From: Pseudomonadota bacterium
GTDB lineage: Bacteria > Pseudomonadota > Alphaproteobacteria > Rhizobiales > Rhizobiaceae
DNA length: 8,126 bases
Reading direction: 5' to 3'
NCBI GenBank assembly: GCA_023419535.1
Contig: JAEZXX010000060.1
Coordinates: 1-8,126 of the forward strand
Shown here: one piece after another, positions 1-4,933 of the stretch
How positions within the stretch are numbered: the stretch's first letter is position 1
Layout: the number at the start of each line of letters is the position of its first letter
The notes under the pieces: generated by a model
The model's input: the letters and a program-made list of their open reading frames with translations, nothing else
Databases searched by the model: none
Told to the model about the DNA's origin: nothing
Translations under genes and position numbers: made by a program

Positions 1-11
1 GGCGCGCCGGA

Positions 12-701
12 TCAGCCGTTCTCGGACTTCTGCGCGTCCTCGCCGGACTTCGCCTCGGCCTCGGCTGCGTCCTCGTCGGACTCGCCGATCACCTCGGTCT
101 CGCCCTCGACCGGAGCCTCCTCGTCGACCTCTTCCGCCATCGGCGGAACGATGGTCGCGACGACGAAGTCCTCCTCGCTCGTCAGCTCGACGCCCTTCGG
201 CAGCTTGATCGCCGAGACGTGGACGGCGTCGCCGATCTCCAGGCCCGTCAGGTCGAAGGTGAAGCCCTCCGGGATCGACTGCGCCGGGCAGGTGACTTCG
301 ATCTGGTGGTGGACGACGTTCAGGACGCCGTCGTTCGCCTTGATGCCGGGCGCCTCGTCCTCGTTCTCGAAGTGGACGGGCACGTTGACCGTGACGATCG
401 TGCGGTCGGAGACGCGCAGGTAGTCGACGTGGGCCAGCGTGTCCTTGACGACGTCGAGCTGGTAGTCCTTCGGCAGGACCTTGATCGACTTGCCGCCGAC
501 GTCGATCGTGATGACCGTCGTCAGGAAGCCGCCGGCGTGCAGCTTCAGGAAGGTCTCCTTGTAGGGGACCGCGATCGGCAGGGGCTCCTGCTTGTCGCCG
601 TAGATGACGGCGGGCACCATTCCGTTGCGGCGAAGATGTCTGGCGGCCCCCTTGCCGACCTTCTCGCGCGCTTCGGCCTTGACCGTGTAGCTCTCGCTCA
701 T
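12..701 (-). CDS. rplY: 50S ribosomal protein L25/general stress protein Ctc
   Basis: This 229-aa protein binds 5S rRNA in the large ribosomal subunit. Its N-terminal L25 domain (about residues 1-95) opens with a conserved basic stretch including GKGAARHLRRNGMVPAVIYG, which matches the family's 5S-binding start. The C-terminal TL5/Ctc beta domain (about 100-188) includes EVTCPAQSIPEGFTFDLTGL and DAVHVSAIKLPKGVEL. A highly acidic, low-complexity tail of about 40 residues follows, as is common in alphaproteobacterial long-form L25; the short enterobacterial RplY lacks these extensions. The ATG at 701 is supported by a GAAGGA Shine-Dalgarno at 715-710 with 8-nt spacing. The gene appears monocistronic at its 5' end: the next gene upstream is on the opposite strand. 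A candidate promoter and a terminator-like leader hairpin lie upstream. In related genomes pth commonly lies downstream, which would be outside this window (recalled, not seen here). Confidence 0.97.
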   Translation of the reverse strand: MSESYTVKAEAREKVGKGAARHLRRNGMVPAVIYGDKQEPLPIAVPYKETFLKLHAGGFLTTVITIDVGGKSIKVLPKDYQLDVVKDTLAHVDYLRVSDRTIVTVNVPVHFENEDEAPGIKANDGVLNVVHHQIEVTCPAQSIPEGFTFDLTGLEIGDAVHVSAIKLPKGVELTSEEDFVVATIVPPMAEEVDEEAPVEGETEVIGESDEDAAEAEAKSGEDAQKSENG

Positions 702-764
702 GGGATCAATCCTTCAAGCGTTGAATTCGGAGATGCCGGAACGGCCGCGAGGGCCGAAACGGCG

Positions 765-788
765 AAAAGCGGCCCTGTGGGGCCGCTT
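765..788 (-). terminator. Intrinsic-terminator-like hairpin in the rplY leader
   Basis: Positions 767-775 (AAGCGGCCC) and 780-788 (GGGCCGCTT) form a perfect 9-bp stem with a TGTG loop. Read on the minus strand, the stem runs straight into a TTTT tract (768-765), the arrangement of a Rho-independent terminator. On the plus strand the hairpin is followed by C residues, so it would not terminate in that direction. It lies about 64 nt upstream of the rplY start codon and downstream of the candidate rplY promoter. It could therefore be a leader attenuator, or a leftover terminator of a gene formerly upstream. The structure is seen directly; its role is inferred. Confidence 0.55.
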
Positions 789-832
789 CCCCCCGCGCTG
801 CCTCCAAGGGTGTCCGCGCGGGATGGGCGTGC

Positions 833-861
833 CTATAGCCGGAAAGGGGAGGTAAGGGCAA
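833..861 (-). promoter_or_regulatory. Candidate sigma70-type promoter for rplY
   Basis: On the minus strand, TTGCCC (861-856) and CTATAG (838-833) are separated by exactly 17 nt. This resembles the alphaproteobacterial housekeeping promoter pattern (TTGAC-like -35, CTATAT-like -10). Transcription would start near 826 and give a leader of about 125 nt before the rplY ATG, containing the 765-788 hairpin and an upstream 7-bp stem (792-798 with 816-822). This is a consensus match only; no start-site data are available. Confidence 0.4.
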
Positions 862-944
862 GCACGGGCGCCTGTACTTATCCCCCTCGACCCGAACGCG
901 TGGACACTCTCGATCGCAGAACGACGCGACGAGAAGGACAGCGC

Positions 945-1664
945 ATGGAGAGCCGGACCGGGACACTCGTACAGCTCGAACGGCGAATGACCGTCCTGCG
1001 GCTTCGAACGTCGGCGCTTGCTCTTTCGATCGCTCTGAAAGCGGGCTTCAAGCCGAGCCAGTTGCGTGTCCCACGGGGTCGCCCGGACGGTGGGCAGTGG
1101 ACGCAGGAAGGTGGGTCAGGACTGGTCCACCTTGTCTCCCGGCGCCGGCCCGGCGGGAACCAGATCAGAATTCAGGGGCGTTGGCTTTCGCTCTCCTCCG
1201 GCCAGCAGCAGCGGTTGTTGGATTCGCACAATGCCATGCGTGCAGCAGTTCAGCATGCGCGGCGGCTCGATCCAGCGTGGAAGCCTCCGGCCCAAGCATT
1301 CGAGACCGTCAACGGGCTCATCTCGGCCAATCGTTCGATCGAACTGGCTGCGCGCTTTCGCATCTTCGAGCTGACGGGAACCCGTGCCGCACTGGGTCCG
1401 TACGCCAAGGAATACATTCTAGCACCTCAGACGAACCGGCGGCTGAGACGCGCCGAGCAGGCTGCCGTCGACCGGCTGGGTCGAAAATGGGGTTGTCACC
1501 GCTGTGGTAGGAAGGACCCCGGCGAGGGCCGAACCTCTTTCATAGGAGACCACCAAGTGCCAAAATCCATCGGCACGCCGACGCGGATCTACCCTCACTG
1601 CGCCGGCTGTAGCGCCAGTCAGGGAGGGCTGCTGAATAACTATCTGCGTCGGAGGTCGGAATGA
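945..1664 (+). CDS. Putative HNH/treble-clef-like nuclease toxin with GRPDGGQW motif
   Basis: This is a 239-aa, strongly basic protein. A VPRGRPDGGQWT element lies at about residues 42-53 after a short hydrophobic helix (24-31). I recall similar (V/R)P.G.PDGGQWT segments in alphaproteobacterial toxin-like and phage-associated proteins. Residues 82-175 look helical. The C-terminus has the spacing of a zinc-stabilised nuclease: C184-H-R-C187, then G-D202-H203-Q204, then Y-P-H-C219-A-G-C222-S-A-S-Q-G-G. Two CxxC knuckles around a DH dyad suggest a treble-clef/HNH-type fold, as seen in C-terminal toxins of polymorphic systems (family inference). The ATG at 945 is chosen because GAGAAGG (931-937) sits 7 nt upstream; the reading frame is open further upstream, but that part is antisense to rplY. 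The stop overlaps the next gene by 4 nt, as expected for toxin-immunity pairs. No large delivery domain (RHS, filamentous haemagglutinin) is attached. The DNA or RNA target is unknown. Confidence 0.7.
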   Translation: MESRTGTLVQLERRMTVLRLRTSALALSIALKAGFKPSQLRVPRGRPDGGQWTQEGGSGLVHLVSRRRPGGNQIRIQGRWLSLSSGQQQRLLDSHNAMRAAVQHARRLDPAWKPPAQAFETVNGLISANRSIELAARFRIFELTGTRAALGPYAKEYILAPQTNRRLRRAEQAAVDRLGRKWGCHRCGRKDPGEGRTSFIGDHQVPKSIGTPTRIYPHCAGCSASQGGLLNNYLRRRSE

Positions 1665-2032
1665 CAGTTAAAAAGGCGATCGTTACACCAGAATATCTTA
1701 GTTTCTACATTGCGGGATCAGATTATTTCGACGTTCCATTGGATCACGATCGGGTCGGTATCGTTGCAGACGGCCGCTCCATCAACGTGGGCTGTCTCTA
1801 TTGGAACGATGGCGACACGACGATCACGCTTGGACCCTTCGAGGAGATCGAGAAACCGGAGGGGCCCCCGAAGTTCGATGGGCTTCTTGATACTCCAGAG
1901 CATCGTATCCTAATAACCGATGCCAACATTCCGGAAATCCTGTCCATGGCCGTGACTGGAACCCGGACGCGCGTGCGTATCTGGACGAACCACAAGACGG
2001 AACCGGACGACGTCGTCATCGCGTTGGGGTGA
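1661..2032 (+). CDS. Putative cognate immunity protein, hypothetical
   Basis: This 123-aa acidic protein (about 20 Asp/Glu against 11 Lys/Arg) has no signal peptide or membrane segment, and I cannot place it in a named family. Predicted strands alternate through VGIVADGRSINVGCLYWND and TTITLGPFEEIEK, which suggests a small mostly-beta cytoplasmic domain. Its ATG overlaps the upstream stop in an ATGA junction, and a strong GGAGG (1651-1655) sits 5 nt before it, so the two proteins are probably made together. An acidic partner encoded immediately after a basic nuclease-like protein is the usual immunity arrangement (inference). The first ~80 nt are markedly AT-rich against the surrounding GC-rich DNA, consistent with horizontal acquisition. 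It could instead be an unrelated hypothetical protein. Confidence 0.65.
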   Translation: MTVKKAIVTPEYLSFYIAGSDYFDVPLDHDRVGIVADGRSINVGCLYWNDGDTTITLGPFEEIEKPEGPPKFDGLLDTPEHRILITDANIPEILSMAVTGTRTRVRIWTNHKTEPDDVVIALG

Positions 2033-2043
2033 GGGAGGCGGTC

Positions 2044-2093
2044 GGACATTCCGGCCGCTTTTGCGAACCGATGCGAGGAAGGCCGGAATGTCC
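2044..2093 (+). repeat. Perfect 13-bp inverted repeat over a start codon
   Basis: GGACATTCCGGCC (2044-2056) and GGCCGGAATGTCC (2081-2093) are exact reverse complements separated by 24 nt. The right arm contains the ATG (2088-2090) and the last two bases of the Shine-Dalgarno (GAGGAAGG, 2075-2082) of the downstream 66-aa gene. In RNA the stem would bury the start codon and leave most of the ribosome-binding site in the loop. No T tract follows, so a simple intrinsic terminator for the immunity gene is less likely. It could also be an operator for a dimeric protein or a scar at the islet edge. Confidence 0.8.
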
Positions 2094-2288
2094 AACATCG
2101 AGCCGAACATCATCGACCCCACCAAGGGCCCGCCTCTGCCGCCGGACTCGCTGCCCGGCGAAGACCTGCCGGGCGCGGACCATGTCGGGGACGACGCCGT
2201 CCGCGAGCCGGACGTGGATATGCCGCCCATCGAGCCCGATCCGGAGGAGCGGCCCGGCGGGCGTCCGAGCGACGTCGAAGGCGTATGA
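2088..2288 (+). CDS. Small Pro/Asp/Glu-rich hypothetical protein
   Basis: This 66-aa protein is built of proline and acidic residues (for example PTKGPPLPPDSLPGEDLPG and DMPPIEPDPEERPGG). It has no cysteine, no hydrophobic helix and few aromatic residues, so it is probably intrinsically disordered. The ATG at 2088 is chosen because GAGGAAGG (2075-2082) is 5 nt upstream; an in-frame TTG at 2061 has no comparable ribosome-binding site. It follows the immunity gene by 55 nt on the same strand and is the last gene before a convergent operon. The start codon is embedded in a 13-bp inverted repeat that could control its translation. I do not recognise a family. Coding status rests on the Shine-Dalgarno and on a biased but coherent composition, so it is moderately sure. 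Confidence 0.55.
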   Translation: MSNIEPNIIDPTKGPPLPPDSLPGEDLPGADHVGDDAVREPDVDMPPIEPDPEERPGGRPSDVEGV

Positions 2289-2310
2289 ACTTCGGCCATT
2301 GGTCGGCGGA

Positions 2311-2340
2311 GGCGGGCGCCGCCCAGAACAGGCGCCCGTC
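2311..2340. terminator. Hairpin between convergent genes
   Basis: GGCGGGCGCC (2311-2320) and GGCGCCCGTC (2331-2340) form a 10-bp stem with one G-U pair and a 10-nt loop (2321-2330). It lies between the plus-strand small gene ending at 2288 and the minus-strand csaA gene ending at 2383, where a bidirectional terminator would be expected. Neither side has a T tract, so if it helps end transcription it may need Rho or act as an RNA 3'-end stabiliser. Confidence 0.4.
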
Positions 2341-2382
2341 AAGCAGAGGACGTGACCCTCGTGTGAAGGAAGCGACCGTCCC

Positions 2383-2745
2383 TTAGAACAGTCGGCCGCC
2401 GTTCGGAACCGTGTGGGACAGGGCGGCCAGCACCACGTTTCCGGCCTCGTCCGGGAAGCCGAGAGTCAGCACCTCCGAACGCATCGGACCGATCTGGCGG
2501 GGCGGAAAATTGACGACCGCCATCACCTGGCGCCCGACGAGATCGTCCAGCGAATGGCGCACGGTGATCTGAGCGGAGGATTTCCTCACGCCGATTTCCG
2601 GCCCGAAGTCGATCTGGAGCTTGAAGGCGGGTTTTCGCGCTTCCGGGAAGGGCTCGGCTGCAACGATCGTACCGGCGCGGATGTCGACCTTCATGAAATC
2701 GTCGAAGGCGATTTCGGGGGCGACGCTTTCGCTCTTCATGCTCAT
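2383..2745 (-). CDS. csaA: tRNA-binding-domain protein CsaA
   Basis: This 120-aa protein is a single OB-fold tRNA-binding domain of the CsaA family, a homodimeric protein with reported secretion-chaperone activity in Bacillus and homology to the MetRS/Trbp111 tRNA-binding module. Family landmarks run through the whole length: VDIRAGTI (20-27), PEARKPAFKL (34-43), KSSAQIT (55-61), VVNFPPRQIGP (77-87) and SEVLTLG (90-96), with the usual C-terminal VPNG. The length fits the family. The ATG at 2745 overlaps the proC stop (ATGA), indicating translational coupling; a second in-frame ATG at 2739 is possible. It is the last gene of the minus-strand operon. Cytoplasmic; its exact role in proteobacteria is unclear. 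Confidence 0.95.
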   Translation of the reverse strand: MSMKSESVAPEIAFDDFMKVDIRAGTIVAAEPFPEARKPAFKLQIDFGPEIGVRKSSAQITVRHSLDDLVGRQVMAVVNFPPRQIGPMRSEVLTLGFPDEAGNVVLAALSHTVPNGGRLF

Positions 2746-3548
2746 CCCTTCGAGAGTTCCTCGGCCCGCGCCCGCGCCGCCTCGACGGCCCGTTCCAGCA
2801 GCGGGCCGAAGCCGTCCGATGCCATCAGTACCTCCAGCGCGGCCTGCGTGGTGCCGTTCGGCGAGGTGACGTTCCGGCGCAGCTGGGCTGGATCATCATC
2901 CGAGCGGATCATGAGTTCGCCCGCGCCGGCGACCGTGTGGCGGGCGAGGCGCAAGGCGAGGTCCGGGTCGAGTCCGGCCTTGGCACCGGCCGCGGCCAGC
3001 GCCTCGGCCAGAAGGAACACATAGGCGGGCCCCGAGCCCGAGACGGCGGTCACCGCGTTGATCTCGGCCTCCGATCCCACCCACTCGACCGGCCCGCAGG
3101 CGCCGAGCAGGCGGCCCGCCGCCTCGCGCTGCGCGGTCGTGACGCGCGGGGAGGCCGTGGCCCCGGTGATGCCGCGCCCGATGAGGGCGGGCGTGTTCGG
3201 CATGGCGCGCACGACGGAGCAGGGGCCGAGGTGCCCCTCGATGGCGGCGATTGTTCGTCCCGCGACGACGGAGATGACCAGCGTATTCGCCGCGACCGCG
3301 GCGCGCAGCGGCGGCAGCGCGGCGTCCATCACCTGCGGCTTGACGGCGACGACGAGGATGTCGGCGCTCAGCCCGTCCGCGTCGGTGCGGTGCGCCGCGC
3401 CCTTTGCGACCAGCGCGTCGACATGGACGCCGCCCTTCGGATCGAGGATGGTCAGGTCGGCAGCCGGCAGGCCGCCCTCCAGCCAGCCGCGCGCCATGGC
3501 GCCGCCCATGTTGCCGCCGCCGAGGAGAAGGACGCGACCGAACGCCAT
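2742..3548 (-). CDS. proC: Pyrroline-5-carboxylate reductase
   Basis: ProC catalyses the last step of proline synthesis, the NAD(P)H-dependent reduction of 1-pyrroline-5-carboxylate to L-proline, in the cytoplasm. The 268-aa length is typical. The Rossmann dinucleotide-binding loop GGGNMG is at residues 10-15, VKPQ at 69-72, RAMPNTPA at 114-121, and the C-terminal oligomerisation/active-site region includes TAVSGSGPAY (167-176) and the NVTSPNGTTQAAL signature (216-228). The ATG at 3548 is chosen because it sits immediately before the Rossmann strand and shares one base with the upstream stop (TGATG). The frame stays open further upstream, but that extension is Arg/Pro/Gly-rich and antisense-like. 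It lies between a YbjN-domain gene and csaA in a coupled operon. Confidence 0.96.
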   Translation of the reverse strand: MAFGRVLLLGGGNMGGAMARGWLEGGLPAADLTILDPKGGVHVDALVAKGAAHRTDADGLSADILVVAVKPQVMDAALPPLRAAVAANTLVISVVAGRTIAAIEGHLGPCSVVRAMPNTPALIGRGITGATASPRVTTAQREAAGRLLGACGPVEWVGSEAEINAVTAVSGSGPAYVFLLAEALAAAGAKAGLDPDLALRLARHTVAGAGELMIRSDDDPAQLRRNVTSPNGTTQAALEVLMASDGFGPLLERAVEAARARAEELSKG

Positions 3549-4054
3549 CAGGCGTGCCCGACCGTCTCGAAGAGCGAGCAGGCGAGCGCCTCCTCCGCGC
3601 TGCGCCCCGCCCACACGACGAACTGGAAGGCCTGGATGTAGCGCTCGCAATGCTCCAGCCCGTAGGCGAGGAGGCTTTCGGCCTGCTGCACCGTGGGTTC
3701 CGCTCCGCCGGAGAGAAGGAGCGTGTGGCGGAACATCACCGCGCCCTCGCTCGGCCAGAGGTCGAAATGGCCGACCAGGAGGCCTTCGTTGATCCTGGCC
3801 ACGAGGCGCAGGATCTCGGCCTCGCAGCGCGCCGGGATCGTGAGGTCGCAGGCGCAGGCGAAATGCAGCGCCTCGCACTCCTCCATCCAGGAGAAGGAGA
3901 CGGCGTATTCCCCGTGGAGGCCCTTTACCGCGACGGAGAGTTCGTCGTCACAGAGCCGCTCGAAGCGCCAGTCCCGGTCGCAGGCGACGCTCTCCACGGT
4001 GTCCACCGGATTGGCGCCGCGCCGAATCTCGGTCTCGGTCAGTTGCATTCTCAT
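3548..4054 (-). CDS. YbjN domain-containing protein
   Basis: This 168-aa protein belongs to the YbjN (type III secretion chaperone-like fold) family as found in alphaproteobacteria. Recognisable segments are ANPVDTVES near the N-terminus, SFSWMEECEALHFACA, the conserved INEGLLVGHFDLW (about 88-100), VMFRH, and the C-terminal YIQAFQFVVWAGRSAEEAL. The molecular function is unknown; E. coli YbjN is linked to motility and stress phenotypes. Eight or so cysteines are spread through it. The start is uncertain: ATGs at 4054 and 4048 share the same upstream GAGGCGG, and an in-frame ATG at 4177 would add 41 atypical Arg/Ala-rich residues. I prefer 4054. It leads the operon with proC (1-nt overlap) and csaA, an arrangement I recall as common in Hyphomicrobiales. 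Confidence 0.92.
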   Translation of the reverse strand: MRMQLTETEIRRGANPVDTVESVACDRDWRFERLCDDELSVAVKGLHGEYAVSFSWMEECEALHFACACDLTIPARCEAEILRLVARINEGLLVGHFDLWPSEGAVMFRHTLLLSGGAEPTVQQAESLLAYGLEHCERYIQAFQFVVWAGRSAEEALACSLFETVGHA

Positions 4055-4186
4055 TCCGCCTCGCCCCGCATCGTTCGCGGCGGAAGAGAAGGCCGGACGG
4101 GTCCTCGTCCGTCCGGTCCTCGTTCCATGCGCCGCGACCTTCGCCGCGACGCCCGCCGCATCCATCGGGCGAGACACGCTCGTCGC

Positions 4187-4331
4187 GAATCACCCTTTGG
4201 AATCAGCATATCCAGACGGAGTCCTCACGCCATACCGGAAACGGATTGTTAACCCTTTCATGACAGGCGGGCATGAGGTGTCGCGCGAATCCGCACGCTT
4301 AAGCGATTCAGGAAACAGCGCTTTCGGACTC
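4187..4331. promoter_or_regulatory. Cluster of six GANTC (CcrM/GcrA) motifs
   Basis: GANTC occurs at 4187, 4200, 4219, 4287, 4305 and 4327. I counted by eye only eight others in the rest of the window (79, 1221, 2145, 2463, 2970, 4024, 6963, 7888). In alphaproteobacteria GANTC is methylated by CcrM, and its methylation state controls promoters through GcrA. The cluster lies upstream of the ybjN-proC-csaA operon and downstream of ubiK, so methylation-dependent control of that operon is plausible. The motifs are seen; the regulation is inferred. Confidence 0.55.
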
Positions 4332-4344
4332 CGGAGCCAGACGA

Positions 4345-4371
4345 GAAACGCCGGCGGACAGCCGCCGGCGT
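4345..4371 (-). terminator. Rho-independent terminator of the ubiK-family gene
   Basis: ACGCCGGCGG (4348-4357) and CCGCCGGCGT (4362-4371) form a perfect 10-bp GC-rich stem with a 4-nt ACAG loop. On the minus strand it is followed by TTTCT (starting at 4348), giving a short T tract. It starts 69 nt after the ubiK stop and is the only strong terminator candidate for that gene. The T tract is short, so efficiency may be partial. Confidence 0.7.
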
Positions 4372-4372
4372 C

Positions 4373-4381
4373 TGTGGATAA
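4373..4381 (-). promoter_or_regulatory. Perfect DnaA-box match
   Basis: TGTGGATAA on the plus strand is TTATCCACA on the minus strand, the strongest DnaA-box consensus. It lies 2 nt from the terminator stem and about 40 nt from the last GANTC site. It is a single box without an array or AT-rich unwinding element, so it is not an origin. It could titrate DnaA, act as a DnaA-responsive site, or be a chance match. Confidence 0.4.
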
Positions 4382-4439
4382 GTGGCTGTGGCGGCTTCGC
4401 GTTGAAGGTCGGACGGCGATGTGCGTCCGAAACGGAGCC

Positions 4440-4751
4440 TTAGAGCGTCGGCGGCGTCGGTCCGTCGAAGGGCTGTGCGGGCGCCTCGCCGGGCGTGCCG
4501 GCCGAGCGCGCTTCGAGCGCGGCGATGCGGCGCTTCAGCTCCTCGTTCTCGGCGCGGGCCCGAACGGCCATCTCGCGCACCACCTCGAACTCCTCGCGCT
4601 GGACGAGGTCGAGCTGGCCGATCAGACGCTCGGTCTGCGCGCGCACCACGGTCTCGACCTCGCGGCGCACGCCCTGGGCGGCACCGGCGGTGTCGGTGAA
4701 GAGCCGGGCGACTTCGTCGAGAACGCGGCTCGGGCCTCTGCTGGTGCTCAT
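4440..4751 (-). CDS. ubiK: Accessory factor UbiK family protein (BMFP domain)
   Basis: This 103-aa protein belongs to the UbiK/YqiC family (formerly membrane fusogenic activity/BMFP domain). In E. coli UbiK assists the Ubi biosynthesis complex in aerobic ubiquinone synthesis and forms coiled-coil trimers. The N-terminal half is amphipathic (VLDEVARLFTDTAGAAQGV). The conserved QLDLVQREEFEVVREMAVRA segment (46-65) leads into a coiled coil (ARAENEELKRRIAALEAR, 64-82), then a Pro-rich disordered tail. The ATG at 4751 has only a weak ribosome-binding site. It is divergent from lgt with 182 nt between, and ends in a clear intrinsic terminator. Involvement in ubiquinone synthesis in this organism is by family only. 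Confidence 0.9.
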   Translation of the reverse strand: MSTSRGPSRVLDEVARLFTDTAGAAQGVRREVETVVRAQTERLIGQLDLVQREEFEVVREMAVRARAENEELKRRIAALEARSAGTPGEAPAQPFDGPTPPTL

Positions 4752-4933
4752 GGGGTCGTCTCGCTTCCAAGGATCCGTGGCTTCCCCTGTCAGGTAGGCG
4801 GGGGCGGATGCGAAGGCAATGGCGCATCAGAAGGCGGCCGGCGGTTGACCCGGCGGCCCGCACCGACCAAAGCTCCGGCCCGATCGCCGACCCGCCGCGC
4901 GAATTCCGCGCAGAGCCGTGAGCCTCCAGACCG
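4752..4933. other. Divergent ubiK/lgt intergenic region
   Basis: These 182 bp must carry the start signals for both divergent genes. A TTGACC at 4845-4850 on the plus strand resembles a -35 element for lgt, but the sequence 17 nt downstream (CAAAGC) is a poor -10, so I do not call a promoter. No gene or strong terminator is seen. Confidence 0.4.

Larger units (their letters stand above)
4055..4439. other. 385-bp noncoding region with dense control motifs
   Basis: No convincing gene lies here; open frames crossing it are extensions or antisense readings with Arg-rich composition. It should contain the promoter of the ybjN-proC-csaA operon (minus strand, right to left), although I found no clear -35/-10 pair. 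It contains six GANTC sites (4187-4331), a CGCTTAAGCG palindrome (4296-4305), a strong terminator for ubiK (4345-4371) and a DnaA-box match (4373-4381). The central part is visibly more AT-rich than the flanking genes. Confidence 0.7.

Noticed and set aside
219..944. Upstream extension of the toxin reading frame to a 481-aa protein
   Set aside because: This part is exactly antisense to rplY, has Val/Asp/Arg-biased mirror composition, and a good Shine-Dalgarno places the true start at 945.
1333..1344. 12-bp palindrome GTTCGATCGAAC inside the toxin gene
   Set aside because: About two 12-bp palindromes are expected by chance in a window of this size, and it lies within coding sequence.
1585..1664. 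Deaminase-type zinc motif (PHCAGC resembling PCxxC)
   Set aside because: No HAE/CAE partner motif lies upstream; the paired CxxC and GDHQ layout fits a treble-clef nuclease better.
4055..4177. Longer YbjN-protein start at 4177
   Set aside because: The extra 41 residues are Arg/Ala/Thr-rich and unlike the family N-terminus, and would occupy the intergenic regulatory region.
4373..4381. Replication origin
   Set aside because: Only one DnaA box, no AT-rich unwinding element and no origin-associated genes nearby.
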